Positions 44,818 to 53,815 of a stretch of DNA of 64,000 nucleotides are shown in pieces. A program made the position numbers and the translations under genes. Position 1 is the stretch's first letter. Each line of letters begins with the position of its first letter. The notes under the pieces are model-generated. The model saw only the letters and a program-made list of their open reading frames with translations. It made no database searches and was not told the origin of the DNA. Source of the stretch: Streptomyces atroolivaceus (GTDB taxonomy: Bacteria; Actinomycetota; Actinomycetes; Streptomycetales; Streptomycetaceae); contig NZ_JNXG01000004.1 in the NCBI RefSeq assembly GCF_000717025.1, positions 310,001-374,000 on the forward strand. Reading direction: 5' to 3'.

Positions 44818-45441
44818 TCAGGCGCGCGGCGCGCACCCGAGGACGTGCTCCTTCACCATCACCGCGATCTGCGGGTCCCGCCGCAGGAACGCCTCGATGA
44901 GGGCCTCGTGCTCCTCCGCGTACGACTTCTGCACGGTGCCCAGCCAGCGGATCGACAGGGCGGTGAACACCTCGATGCCCAGGCCCTCCCAGGTGTGCAG
45001 CAGGACGGCGTTCCCGGCGGCCCGCACCATCTCCCGGTGGAAGGCCACGGTGTGCCGCACCTGCGCCTCGCCGTCGGCCAGCCGGTCCGCCTCGTACAGT
45101 GCCGCCACGTGCGGGGCGAGTGCCGAGCAGTCCTCGGCGAGCGCGGGGGCCGCCAGCTCCGCCGCGATCTGCTCGAGCCCGGCCCGTACGGGGTAGCTCT
45201 CCTCCAGATCGGCCGCGGTGAGATTGCGTACCCGGACGCCCTTGTTGGGCGCCGACTCGATCAGCCGCAGTGTCTCCAGCTCCCGCAGCGCCTCCCGTAC
45301 GGGCGTCTGGCTGACCTCCAGCTCGGTCGCGATACGGCGCTCCACGATCCGCTCACCCGGCTTCCAGCGCCCGCTGACTATCCCTTCCACGATGTGCTCG
45401 CGGATCTGCTCGCGCAGCGAGTGGACGACGGGCGGGGTCAT
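44818..45441 (-). CDS. GntR-family regulator (FadR/FCD subfamily)
   Basis: A 207-residue regulator. The N-terminal winged helix (EHIVEGIVSGRWKPGERIVE; ELEVSQTPVREALRELETLR) is the GntR type. The C-terminal helical FCD domain has the metal/ligand His residues in HREMVRAAGN and the EEHEALIEAF segment. AAGGAG lies before the ATG. It sits directly upstream of aceE on the same strand, so control of pyruvate dehydrogenase, perhaps in response to a carboxylate such as pyruvate or lactate, is a reasonable guess. Confidence 0.92.
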   Translation of the reverse strand: MTPPVVHSLREQIREHIVEGIVSGRWKPGERIVERRIATELEVSQTPVREALRELETLRLIESAPNKGVRVRNLTAADLEESYPVRAGLEQIAAELAAPALAEDCSALAPHVAALYEADRLADGEAQVRHTVAFHREMVRAAGNAVLLHTWEGLGIEVFTALSIRWLGTVQKSYAEEHEALIEAFLRRDPQIAVMVKEHVLGCAPRA

Positions 45442-45521
45442 GAGTGGCTCCTTCGGGGCGAACCGGTGCTGCCTGCGCCGACACGGCGGCCGGATACGAC
45501 CGGTGGTGCCTAGACAATACG

Positions 45522-45562
45522 GCGGCGCCCCCGTCCGGAAGTGTTCCGGACGGGGGCGCCGC
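45522..45562 (-). terminator. Terminator of the lpdA-sucB operon
   Basis: A perfect 19-bp stem (GCGGCGCCCCCGTCCGGAA at 45522-45540, complement at 45544-45562) with a 3-nt loop, 27 nt past the sucB stop. Confidence 0.92.
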
Positions 45563-45589
45563 TGGTGAGGCTGGTTACAGCTGTACGGC

Positions 45590-47392
45590 TCAGAGACCGA
45601 GCTCGACCTCGAACTCGCCCGCCTCGAGGATCGCCTTGACCGTGGTCAGGTAACGGGCGGCGTCCGCGCCGTCCACCAGACGGTGGTCGTAGGAGAGCGA
45701 GAGGTAGGTCATGTCGCGGACGCCGATGACGGTGCCCTCGGCGGTCTCGATGACCGCCGGACGCTTGACCGTGGCACCGATGCCCAGGATGGCCGCCTGG
45801 TTCGGCGGCACGATGACCGTGTCGAACAGCGCACCGCGCGAACCGGTGTTGCTGACGGTGAAGGTCGCGCCGGACATGTCGTCCGGGGTGAGGCCGCCAC
45901 CGCGGGCCTTGCCGGCCAGCTCGGCGGTCTTCTTCGCGATACCGGCGATGTTCAGGTCGCCCGCACCCTTGATGACCGGGGTCATCAGACCCTTCTCGGC
46001 GTCCACGGCGATGCCGATGTTCTCCGAGTCGAAGTACGTGATGGTGCCCTCGTCCTCGTTGATCCGGGCGTTGACGACCGGGTGGGCCTTCAGCGCCTGG
46101 GCCGCCGCCTTCACGAAGAACGGCATCGGGGACAGCTTGACGCCCTCACGGGCGGCGAAGGACTCCTTCGCCTGGTTGCGCAGCTTCATCAGCCTGGTGA
46201 TGTCGACCTCGAGGACCGAGGTCAGCTGGGCCTGCGAGTGCAGGGCCTTCATCATGTTGTCGCCGATGACCTTGCGCATGCGGGTCATCTTGACCGTCTG
46301 ACCGCGCAGCGGGGACGCCTCGACCTTCGGCGCGGCCTTGGCCGCGGGAGCGGCGGCGGCCGGAGCCGGAGCGGCTGCGGCGGCCTTGGCGGCCTCCGCG
46401 GCGGCGACGACGTCCTGCTTGCGGATGCGGCCACCGACGCCGGTGCCCTTCACCGCGCCCAGGTCGACGCCGTTCTCGGAGGCGAGCTTGCGGACCAGCG
46501 GCGTGACGTACGCGCCGTCGTCACCGGCGGACGCGGCCGGAGCGGCCGGAGCCGGAGCGGCGGGGGCCGGGGCGGCAGCCGGTGCCGGTGCGGCAGGGGC
46601 GGGAGCCGGGGCGGCCGGAGCCGGCGCCGGGGCAGCCGGAGCCTCTGCCGGAGCCGGCGCCGGGGCAGCCGGAGCCTCTGCCGGAGCCGGGGCGGCCTCC
46701 GCCGGGGCGGCCTCCGCCGGAGCGGCGGCCGGGGCCGGGGCGGCCTCCGCCGGGGCGGAACCCGGAGCACCGATGACGGCGAGCTTGGCGCCCACCTCGG
46801 CGGTCTCGTCCTCGCCCACGACGATCTCCAGGAGAACGCCGGCGACCGGCGCGGGGATCTCGGTGTCGACCTTGTCGGTGGAGACCTCGAGCAGGGGCTC
46901 GTCCTCCGCGACCTCCTCGCCGACCTCCTTCAGCCAGCGGGTGACGGTGCCCTCGGTGACGCTCTCACCGAGCGCGGGGAGGGTGACGTCGGTGCCGGAG
47001 GCGCCACCGGCCGGAGCGGCGGCGGGCGCCTCCTCGGCGGGTGCTTCGGCGGCGGGCGCCTCCGCGGCGGGCGCTTCGGCGGCGGGCGCCGGGGCCTCCT
47101 CGGCCGGTGCGGCCTCGGGCTCGGCGGCCGGAGCCGCGGCCTCGGACGCGCCCGAGCCGTCGTCGATGACGGCCAGCTCGGCGCCGACCTCGACGGTCTC
47201 GTCCTCGGCGACCTTGATCGACGAGAGAACGCCGGAGGCGGGCGCGGGGATCTCGGTGTCGACCTTGTCGGTCGAGACCTCGAGCAGCGGCTCGTCGGCC
47301 TCGACGCGCTCGCCCTCGGCCTTCAGCCAACGGGTGACAGTGCCCTCGGTGACGCTCTCGCCGAGCGCCGGAAGGGTTACGGAAACCGACAT
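45590..47392 (-). CDS. sucB: 2-oxoacid dehydrogenase E2 (dihydrolipoyl acyltransferase)
   Basis: A 600-residue E2 with two N-terminal lipoyl domains; lipoylated Lys43 and Lys174 sit in identical TDKVDTEIP motifs. Long Ala/Pro/Glu linkers join them and a peripheral-subunit-binding domain ([20 protein letters not shown]). The acyltransferase core has catalytic H570 and D574 in SYDHRLVDG. Annotated as SucB in many Streptomyces, but actinobacterial E2 can serve both pyruvate and 2-oxoglutarate dehydrogenase, so I keep the acyl specificity open. AAGGAG precedes the ATG. It lies 56 bp after lpdA, with which it is probably cotranscribed. Confidence 0.95.
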   Translation of the reverse strand: MSVSVTLPALGESVTEGTVTRWLKAEGERVEADEPLLEVSTDKVDTEIPAPASGVLSSIKVAEDETVEVGAELAVIDDGSGASEAAAPAAEPEAAPAEEAPAPAAEAPAAEAPAAEAPAEEAPAAAPAGGASGTDVTLPALGESVTEGTVTRWLKEVGEEVAEDEPLLEVSTDKVDTEIPAPVAGVLLEIVVGEDETAEVGAKLAVIGAPGSAPAEAAPAPAAAPAEAAPAEAAPAPAEAPAAPAPAPAEAPAAPAPAPAAPAPAPAAPAPAAAPAPAAPAPAAPAASAGDDGAYVTPLVRKLASENGVDLGAVKGTGVGGRIRKQDVVAAAEAAKAAAAAPAPAAAAPAAKAAPKVEASPLRGQTVKMTRMRKVIGDNMMKALHSQAQLTSVLEVDITRLMKLRNQAKESFAAREGVKLSPMPFFVKAAAQALKAHPVVNARINEDEGTITYFDSENIGIAVDAEKGLMTPVIKGAGDLNIAGIAKKTAELAGKARGGGLTPDDMSGATFTVSNTGSRGALFDTVIVPPNQAAILGIGATVKRPAVIETAEGTVIGVRDMTYLSLSYDHRLVDGADAARYLTTVKAILEAGEFEVELGL

Positions 47393-47448
47393 GGTTTCAG
47401 TTGCTCCTTACAAATGTGCGGAAGTGGTCGGTCGTCCCCGGGACTGGA

Positions 47449-48837
47449 TCAGTCGTGGGAGTGGAGAGGCTTGCCGGCCAGGGCCAGGTGGGCCTCGCCC
47501 ATCGCCTCGTTCTGCGTCGGGTGGGCGTGGATGAGCTGCGCGACCTCGGCCGGCAGCGCCTCCCAGTTGTAGATCAGCTGGGCTTCGCCGACCTGCTCGC
47601 CCATACGGTCACCGACCATGTGGACGCCGACCACGGCGCCGTCCTTGACCTGGACGAGCTTGATCTCGCCCGCGGTCTTCAGGATCTTGCTCTTGCCGTT
47701 GCCCGCGAGGTTGTACTTGAGGGCGACGACCTTGTCCGCACCGTAGATCTCCTTGGCCTTGGCCTCGGTGATGCCGACGGAGGCGACCTCGGGGTGGCAG
47801 TACGTCACCTTCGGCACGCCGTCGTAGTCGACCGGCACGGTCTTGAGGCCGGCCAGCCGCTCCGCGACCAGGATGCCCTCGGCGAAGCCGACGTGCGCCA
47901 GCTGGAGGGTCGGGACCAGGTCGCCGACGGCCGAGATGGTCGGGACGTTGGTCTGCATGTACTCGTCGACGAGGACGTAGCCGCGGTCCATCGCGACACC
48001 CGCCTCCTCGTAGCCCAGACCCTGCGAGACCGGGCCGCGGCCGATCGCGACCAGCAGCACCTCCGCCTCGAAGGTCTTGCCGTCGGCGAGGGTCACCCGC
48101 ACGCCGTCCTGCGTGTACTCGGCCTTGTCGAAGAAGGTGCCGAGGTTGAACTTGATGCCGCGCTTGCGGAAAGCGCGCTCAAGAAGCTTGGAGCTGTTCT
48201 CGTCCTCGACCGGGACCAGGTGCTTCAGACCCTCGACGATGGTGACCTCGGTCCCGAAGGACTTCCACGCCGACGCGAACTCGACGCCGATGACGCCGCC
48301 GCCCAGGACGATCGCGGACTTCGGGACGCGGTCCAGCTTCAGCGCGTGGTCCGAGGAGATGATCCGGTTGCCGTCGATCTCCAGGCCGGGCAGCGACTTC
48401 GGCACGGAGCCGGTCGCCAGCAGCACGTGGCGGCCCTGGACACGCTGGCCGTTGACGTCCACCGAGGTGGCCGACGAAAGGCGGCCCTCACCCTCGATGT
48501 AGTGCACCTTGCGCGAGGCGATGAGACCTTGCAGACCCTTGTACAGGCCCGAGATCACGTCGTCCTTGTACTTGTGGACGGCCTCCATGTCGATGCCCTC
48601 GAAGGTGGCCTTCACGCCGAACTGCTCGGCCTCGCGGGCCTGGTCGGCGATCTCGCCGGCGTGCAGCAGCGCCTTCGTGGGGATACAGCCGTTGTGCAGG
48701 CAGGTGCCGCCGACCTTGCCCTTCTCGATCAGTGCGACGTCCAGGCCCAGCTGAGCTCCGCGCAGGGCCGCGGCGTAACCGCCGCTACCACCGCCGAGGA
48801 TCACTAGGTCGAAAACGGTGCTGGCGTCGTTCGCCAC
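47449..48837 (-). CDS. lpdA: Dihydrolipoyl dehydrogenase (E3)
   Basis: A 462-residue flavoenzyme that reoxidises dihydrolipoyl groups on E2 with NAD. GTG 48837 follows GGAGG by 7 nt. The FAD motif is VILGGGSGGYAAAL (12-25); the redox-active disulfide is C46/C51 in GGTCLHNGCIP; the NAD motif is IVLGGGVIGVEFAS; and the catalytic His439-Glu444 pair is in HAHPTQNE. It is upstream of sucB in the same direction. Standard length and complete. Confidence 0.97.
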   Translation of the reverse strand: MANDASTVFDLVILGGGSGGYAAALRGAQLGLDVALIEKGKVGGTCLHNGCIPTKALLHAGEIADQAREAEQFGVKATFEGIDMEAVHKYKDDVISGLYKGLQGLIASRKVHYIEGEGRLSSATSVDVNGQRVQGRHVLLATGSVPKSLPGLEIDGNRIISSDHALKLDRVPKSAIVLGGGVIGVEFASAWKSFGTEVTIVEGLKHLVPVEDENSSKLLERAFRKRGIKFNLGTFFDKAEYTQDGVRVTLADGKTFEAEVLLVAIGRGPVSQGLGYEEAGVAMDRGYVLVDEYMQTNVPTISAVGDLVPTLQLAHVGFAEGILVAERLAGLKTVPVDYDGVPKVTYCHPEVASVGITEAKAKEIYGADKVVALKYNLAGNGKSKILKTAGEIKLVQVKDGAVVGVHMVGDRMGEQVGEAQLIYNWEALPAEVAQLIHAHPTQNEAMGEAHLALAGKPLHSHD

Positions 48838-49179
48838 GTCACGTCCTCCATGCATGTGCGCCGTATGCCGGGCCCCGTCGCTGGGGTGTGACCGGCCGGT
48901 CGGCTGGTGTGCGGCCGCTTGCGTTATTCGGCCCTGTGGTGGGGGCCCTGTCCTGCCGAGAACCCATCTTCGCACTTGTTGAGGGCGGACGGGACGCTGG
49001 CCCCTGCTCCGGGCCGGACGAAGATCCGGCCCGGCCGGTTACCGATCCGTACAGATGTCCGGAAAAATGCCGGTCGGAGCCACCCGGGTGAACACCCGCG
49101 GCCCCGGACGTATGCCCGGGGCCGCGTGCGCCGCGAGCGAACCCCGCGTGAGGGATCCGCGCGGACGCCTGCTCAGGCC
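48838..49179. other. Gap between lpdA and pepA
   Basis: A 342-bp gap between the lpdA start and the pepA stop, genes on the same strand. It must hold the lpdA-sucB promoter, but I see no clear consensus. A pepA terminator lies at 49097-49126. No credible small gene was found. Confidence 0.5.
49097..49126 (-). terminator. Hairpin terminator of pepA
   Basis: A perfect 11-bp stem (CGCGGCCCCGG at 49097-49107, complement at 49116-49126), 8-nt loop, 54 nt beyond the pepA stop. Confidence 0.75.
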
Positions 49180-50727
49180 TCAGCCGAGGTCGCCGGCCGC
49201 GGTGCGCTCCGCGAGCCGCACCAGTGTGCGGACCGCCGAGCCGGTGCCGCCCTTGGGCGTGTAGCCGTACGGCGCGCCCTCGTGGAAGGCCGGGCCCGCG
49301 ATGTCCAGGTGCGCCCAGGCGATGCCCTCGCCCACGAACTCCTGGAGGAACAGACCGGCCACGAGGCCGCCGCCCATCCGCTCACCCATGTTGGCGATGT
49401 CCGCGGTCGGGGAGTCCATGCCCTTGCGCAGGTCGGCGGGGAGCGGCATCGGCCAGGAGGCCTCGCCGACCTCCTCGGCGATCTCGTGGATCGACGTACG
49501 GAACGCGTCGTCGTTGGCCATCACGCCGAAGGTGCGGTTGCCCAGGGCCAGGACCATCGCGCCCGTCAGGGTCGCCACGTCGACGATCGCGTCCGGCTTC
49601 TCCTCGGAGGCGCGGGTCAGGGCGTCGGCGAGCACGAGCCGGCCCTCGGCGTCGGTGTTCAGCACCTCGACGGTCTTGCCGCTGTACATGCGCAGCACGT
49701 CGCCGGGGCGGGTGGCGTTGCCGGAAGGCATGTTCTCGGCCAGGGCCAGCCAGCCGGTGACGTTGACCCGGAGGCCGAGGCGGGAGGCGGAGACGACGGC
49801 GGCGAACACGGCGGCGGCACCGCTCATGTCGCACTTCATCGTCTCGTTGTGGCCCGCCGGCTTGAGGGAGATGCCGCCCGAGTCGTAGGTGATGCCCTTG
49901 CCGACCAGGGCGAGCGTCTTCTCCGCCTTGGGGTGGGTGTAGGAGAGCCTGACCAGCCGCGGGCCGTGGGTGGAGCCCTGGCCGACGCCGAGCAGGCCGC
50001 CGAAGCCGCCCTTGACGAGCGCCTTCTCGTCCAGGACCTGCACCTTGATGCCGTGCTCCTTGCCGGCGGCGCTGGCCACGGCGGCGAAGGACTCGGGGTA
50101 CAGGTCGTTCGGCGGGGTGTTGACCAGGTCGCGGGCCCGGTTGATCTCCTCCGTGACCGCGACGGCGCGCTCGGCGGCCGCCTTGAAGGCCTTGTCACGC
50201 GGCTTGCCGCCGAGCAGGACGACCTCGCCGAGGGGGAGCTTCGCGTCGTTCCCGCCGGCCTTGGCCCCCTTGGGGGCGAGCCTGTTCTCGCCGCCCTGGT
50301 AGGCGGTGAAGGCGTAGGCACCCAGCAGGGCGCCCTCCGCGACGGCCCCGGCGTCCTCGGCGGACTCCGTCGGCAGCGCGAAACCGGCCTTCTTCGAACC
50401 CTTCAGCGCGCGCCCGGCGCTGCCCGCGGCCCGGCGCAGTGACTCCGCGTCGTACGCGTCGTCCTTCGCGGGGACCGGACCGAGCCCGACCGCGATGACG
50501 ACCGGGACCTTGAGGCCGGAGGGGGCGGGGAGCTTGGTCACTTCGCCCTCGGCACCGGAGGCGCCGAGGGTCTCCAGGACGGTGGCGAGCTTTCCGTCGA
50601 ACGCCTTGTCCACGGCCTCGGCGCCCGGTGCGACGACCGGCCCCTTGGCTCCCTTGGCGAGGCCGACGACGAGTGCGTCGGCGCGCAGCGTCGCCGCACC
50701 TGAGGTGCTGAGAGTGAGAGCAGTCAC
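49180..50727 (-). CDS. pepA: Leucyl aminopeptidase (M17)
   Basis: A 515-residue cytosolic aminopeptidase that removes N-terminal residues from peptides using two metal ions. The M17 signature NTDAEGRLVLADAL is present, with upstream metal and catalytic parts in VGKGITYDSGGISLKPAG and MKCDMSGAAAVF. The N-terminal 170 residues are the variable macro-like domain. GTG 50727 is chosen because the conserved region starts there, though its ribosome-binding site is weak. Hexameric in the family. Confidence 0.95.
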   Translation of the reverse strand: MTALTLSTSGAATLRADALVVGLAKGAKGPVVAPGAEAVDKAFDGKLATVLETLGASGAEGEVTKLPAPSGLKVPVVIAVGLGPVPAKDDAYDAESLRRAAGSAGRALKGSKKAGFALPTESAEDAGAVAEGALLGAYAFTAYQGGENRLAPKGAKAGGNDAKLPLGEVVLLGGKPRDKAFKAAAERAVAVTEEINRARDLVNTPPNDLYPESFAAVASAAGKEHGIKVQVLDEKALVKGGFGGLLGVGQGSTHGPRLVRLSYTHPKAEKTLALVGKGITYDSGGISLKPAGHNETMKCDMSGAAAVFAAVVSASRLGLRVNVTGWLALAENMPSGNATRPGDVLRMYSGKTVEVLNTDAEGRLVLADALTRASEEKPDAIVDVATLTGAMVLALGNRTFGVMANDDAFRTSIHEIAEEVGEASWPMPLPADLRKGMDSPTADIANMGERMGGGLVAGLFLQEFVGEGIAWAHLDIAGPAFHEGAPYGYTPKGGTGSAVRTLVRLAERTAAGDLG

Positions 50728-50791
50728 GGTGGTGAATTCTCGCTTCCGTTGAGTTGTGTGCCGGTCTGTGTTGGTCGAGAGGGTGGCCGAC

Positions 50792-50835
50792 CGTGCCCGG
50801 CGCATCGCAGATGCCGCCGTGATGCGCCGGGCACG
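50792..50835 (-). terminator. Hairpin terminator of cobS
   Basis: A perfect 15-bp stem (CGTGCCCGGCGCATC at 50792-50806, complement at 50821-50835) with a 14-nt loop, 75 nt past the cobS stop and upstream of pepA. Confidence 0.75.
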
Positions 50836-50909
50836 AGCCTACGCGCGCCCGTGCTCCCGGTTCACGGGGGCGGGGCCGTCCGGGGAGGAGCGCCGCCGGT
50901 GCGGGTCCG

Positions 50910-51698
50910 CTAGCCCAGGGACAGCGACAGCGCCAGCAGGGCCACCGTGGCGGCCGTCTCCTCCACCGCGCCGAACACGTCGCCGGTCACTCCGCCGAAG
51001 CGCCGCACGCAGTGACGCAGCATCACCTGCGCGGCTCCGAGGCCGGCCAGGGCGGCGAGGGCGTGGTGCAGGGCGGCGCCGGATCCGCCCTGCAGCGCAC
51101 CGGCCGCCGCGCTGCAGGCGACCACCGCGCAGGCCACGGCCGCCGCGCCCCGGGGAGGGACGGTGCCCGCCACCGCCGCGCCGAGGCCCTCCGGCCTGGC
51201 CGGCGGGACGCCACGGCGCGAGGCCAGCGTGAGCGCGAGCCGGGCCGTGACGGCGGCGACGACGGTGCCCAGGGCGCCTTCGGCCCAGCCGCGGCCGTAC
51301 AGCTCGAAGAGCGCGGCGACCTGGGCCAGCAGCACGAACAGCAGGGTGATCACGCCGAACGGGCCGATGTCCGACTGCTTCATGATCCGCAGCGCGTCCT
51401 CGGCGGGCTTGGCGCTGCCGAGCCCGTCCGCGGTGTCCGCGAGCCCGTCCAGGTGCAGCCCACGGGTCAGTGCCGCGGGCAGCGCGGCGGAAGCGGCCGC
51501 CGCCAACAGGGGGCCGGACCCGCCGAGCAGGAACAGCACTCCGGGGAGGGCCGCGAGCAGCCCCACGGCGAGCCCGGCGAGCGGGGCGCACAGCATGCCG
51601 GCGCGGGCGGCCCCGCGGTCCCAGCGGGAGACGTGGACGGGGAGCGCGGTCAGAGTGCCGAAGGCGAATCGCAGGCCGTGGCTGTTCAGGGAGGTCAC
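50910..51698 (-). CDS. cobS: Adenosylcobinamide-GDP ribazoletransferase
   Basis: A 262-residue membrane enzyme joining adenosylcobinamide-GDP and alpha-ribazole (or its phosphate) in the last step of cobalamin assembly. Conserved LRFAFGTLTALPV opens the protein; HLDGLADTADGLGS holds the acidic Mg site; RRFGGVTGDVFGAVEE is the C-terminal signature. Five to six hydrophobic segments are visible. GTG 51698 is chosen as the family start, though the ribosome-binding site is poor. cobT and the cobU fusion lie upstream, but one opposite-strand gene intervenes. Confidence 0.94.
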   Translation of the reverse strand: MTSLNSHGLRFAFGTLTALPVHVSRWDRGAARAGMLCAPLAGLAVGLLAALPGVLFLLGGSGPLLAAAASAALPAALTRGLHLDGLADTADGLGSAKPAEDALRIMKQSDIGPFGVITLLFVLLAQVAALFELYGRGWAEGALGTVVAAVTARLALTLASRRGVPPARPEGLGAAVAGTVPPRGAAAVACAVVACSAAAGALQGGSGAALHHALAALAGLGAAQVMLRHCVRRFGGVTGDVFGAVEETAATVALLALSLSLG

Positions 51699-51785
51699 CG
51701 CGCGCAGGCTAGCCGGTGCGGCACCGCGCCGAAGCGGGCAAAGTGGCCCGAAAGCCGTACGGGCGGGTCCTCGGGTGGAGGTGGC

Positions 51786-52559
51786 ATGGGTCACTGGTTC
51801 CAGCAGAACATCGTCGAACCGGGCAAGCTCCCGCTCCTGCTCGCCCTGAGCGCCTTCGTGCTCACCTTCGCCGTCACCCGGATGATCACCCGGATGATCA
51901 GGGCCGGGAAGGGGCCGTTCCGCAACATCACGCCCGGCGGTGTGCACGTCCATCACGTGGTGCCCGGTGTGGTGCTGTCGGTGGTCGGCGGCTTCGGCGC
52001 GGTGGCGAGCGGTCATCACGGTCTCGCCGCGGGGATCTTCGCGGTGGTCTTCGGGGTGGGGGCCGGCCTGGTCCTCGACGAGTTCGCGCTGATCCTGCAC
52101 CTCGACGACGTGTACTGGACCGAGGAGGGCCGCCAGAGCGTGGAGGTGGTCGTCCTCACCGCCTCCCTGGTCCTGCTCGTGCTCGCCGGATTCTCACCGC
52201 TCGGCGTGGACGAGCTGAGCGGCGAGGAACAGCAGAGCAGGCTCGGCGTCGTCCTGACCTACCTCTTCAACTTCGGGCTCGTGCTGATCGCCCTGTTCAA
52301 GGGCAAGGCCCGGATGGCGGTGGTCGGCACCCTCATCCCGTTCATCGCGCTCATCGGCGCGATCCGGCTGGCCCGGCCCGCGTCGCTGTGGGCGAAGCGC
52401 TTCTACCGCCGGCGCCACCGGGCCCGCGCCAGGGCGGTGCTGAGGGCCTATCACCACGACGTCCGCTGGGCGGGCCCCCGGCGCAGGTTCCAGGACCTGA
52501 TCGGCGGGGCCCCGGACAGGACCCCGCTGCCGGGCCCGGGCCCCGGCGGGGAGACCTGA
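51786..52559 (+). CDS. Six-helix integral membrane protein, function unknown
   Basis: A 257-residue protein I do not recognise. Six hydrophobic segments are visible (starting LPLLLALSAFVLTFAVTRMI, then around 58-75, 79-100, 119-136, 154-172 and 178-197). TPGGVHVHHVVPG near residue 50 has a His-rich HVHH that could bind metal, and DEFALILHLDDVYW follows. The C-terminal 55 residues are Arg-rich and cytoplasmic (KRFYRRRHRARARAVL). ATG 51786 follows GGAGG by 4 nt. It interrupts the cob cluster on the opposite strand and nearly abuts cobT (4-bp gap). Confidence 0.8.
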   Translation: MGHWFQQNIVEPGKLPLLLALSAFVLTFAVTRMITRMIRAGKGPFRNITPGGVHVHHVVPGVVLSVVGGFGAVASGHHGLAAGIFAVVFGVGAGLVLDEFALILHLDDVYWTEEGRQSVEVVVLTASLVLLVLAGFSPLGVDELSGEEQQSRLGVVLTYLFNFGLVLIALFKGKARMAVVGTLIPFIALIGAIRLARPASLWAKRFYRRRHRARARAVLRAYHHDVRWAGPRRRFQDLIGGAPDRTPLPGPGPGGET

Positions 52560-52563
52560 GGGC

Positions 52564-53667
52564 TCAGGCAGTCGCCTCCGCGGGCTCCGCGTCCCCCGGA
52601 GGCTCCTCCGCATCCGCCACGGCGGCGTCCGGCGCACGCTCGGGGAGCTCCGCGGCCAGAGCGGCCGCGGCCTGGACGAGCGGCAGAGCCAGCAGGGCCC
52701 CGCTTCCCTCGCCCACGGTCACCCCATGGTCCAGCAGAGGGGTCAGGGCCATCCGGTCCAGCGCCTTCAGCTGCGCCGGCTCGCCGCTCACCTGCCCCGC
52801 CAGCCACCAGTCCGGCGCACGGAACGCCGCCCGCTGGGCCACCAGCGCGCAGGCCGCCGAGACCACTCCGTCCAGCACCACGGGCATCCGGCGCACCGCG
52901 CTCTGCAGCAGGAATCCCGTCATGGCGGCCAGGTCCGCACCGCCCACGGCCGCCAGCAGCTCCAACTGGTCGCCGAGTACCGGCCGGGCCCGCCGCAGCG
53001 CGTCCCGGATCGCCGCGCACTTGCGCATCCACGCCAGGTCGTCGATGCCCGCGCCACCGCGCCCGGTCACCACCGAGGCGTCCGTGCCGCACAGGGCCGC
53101 GATCAGCGTCGACGCCGCCGTCGTACCGCCGACACTCAGGTCACCCAGCACCACGAGGTCCGTGCCGGAGTCGGCCTCCTCGTCGGCGATGCGCATACCG
53201 AGCCGCACGGCCTCCTCGGCCTCCTCGGGCGTCAGGGCGTCCTCGACGTCGATCCGGCCGCTGCCGCGCCGCACCCGGTGGCGTACGACGGCGTCGGGCA
53301 GCAGCTCCGGATCGCAGTCCAGACCCGCGTCCACGATCCGCACCGGCACGGAGAAGCGGCGGGCCAGCACGGCGACGGGGCTCGCACCGTCCAGCGCCGC
53401 CCGGACGAGCTCGTGGGCGGTCCCGGCAGCCCGGCCGGAGACCTCCAGCTCCGCCACCCCGTGGTCGCCGGCGAACAGGACGACGCGTGGCTGCTCGATC
53501 GCCTTGACGGGCACCGACTGCTGGGCGGCCGACAGCCATTCACCCAGCTCGTCGAGCCGGCCGAGCGCGCCGACGGGAACGGTCAGCCGCTCGCGTCGTT
53601 CCTCGGCGTCACGCCGCACGCCCCCGTCGGGGCGTTCGATCAGGTCGGAGAAGTCGTCCAGATTCAC
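52564..53667 (-). CDS. cobT: Nicotinate-nucleotide-dimethylbenzimidazole phosphoribosyltransferase
   Basis: A 367-residue enzyme that makes alpha-ribazole phosphate from dimethylbenzimidazole and nicotinate mononucleotide, the lower ligand of cobalamin. Conserved segments are VVLFAGDHGVAE, VLGDLSVGGTTAAST and the C-terminal DHGVTVGEGSGALLAL with the catalytic-type E320. GTG 53667 follows GAGGC. The C-terminal tail is acidic/Ala-rich (EEPPGDAEPAE), beyond the family core. It lies between the cobU fusion and cobS in direction of transcription. Confidence 0.94.
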   Translation of the reverse strand: MNLDDFSDLIERPDGGVRRDAEERRERLTVPVGALGRLDELGEWLSAAQQSVPVKAIEQPRVVLFAGDHGVAELEVSGRAAGTAHELVRAALDGASPVAVLARRFSVPVRIVDAGLDCDPELLPDAVVRHRVRRGSGRIDVEDALTPEEAEEAVRLGMRIADEEADSGTDLVVLGDLSVGGTTAASTLIAALCGTDASVVTGRGGAGIDDLAWMRKCAAIRDALRRARPVLGDQLELLAAVGGADLAAMTGFLLQSAVRRMPVVLDGVVSAACALVAQRAAFRAPDWWLAGQVSGEPAQLKALDRMALTPLLDHGVTVGEGSGALLALPLVQAAAALAAELPERAPDAAVADAEEPPGDAEPAEATA

Positions 53668-53815
53668 GGGGGTCTGCCTCGCGGGTCGGCGCTGGGTGGG
53701 CCGGAACCCGCCGGAGGGCTCCTGTGCGGAACAGTACCCGGCACTCCCTCCCGCATCCCTGGTGCGCACCCCCCGGCCCGGCCCCGCAGCACCAGGGCCC
53801 GCACCCGCCCCCGCC

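Noticed and set aside
45683..47572. A 629-residue plus-strand frame opposite sucB with many GGxRxR repeats
   Set aside because: It is the shadow of the Ala/Pro/Glu linkers of the E2 protein.
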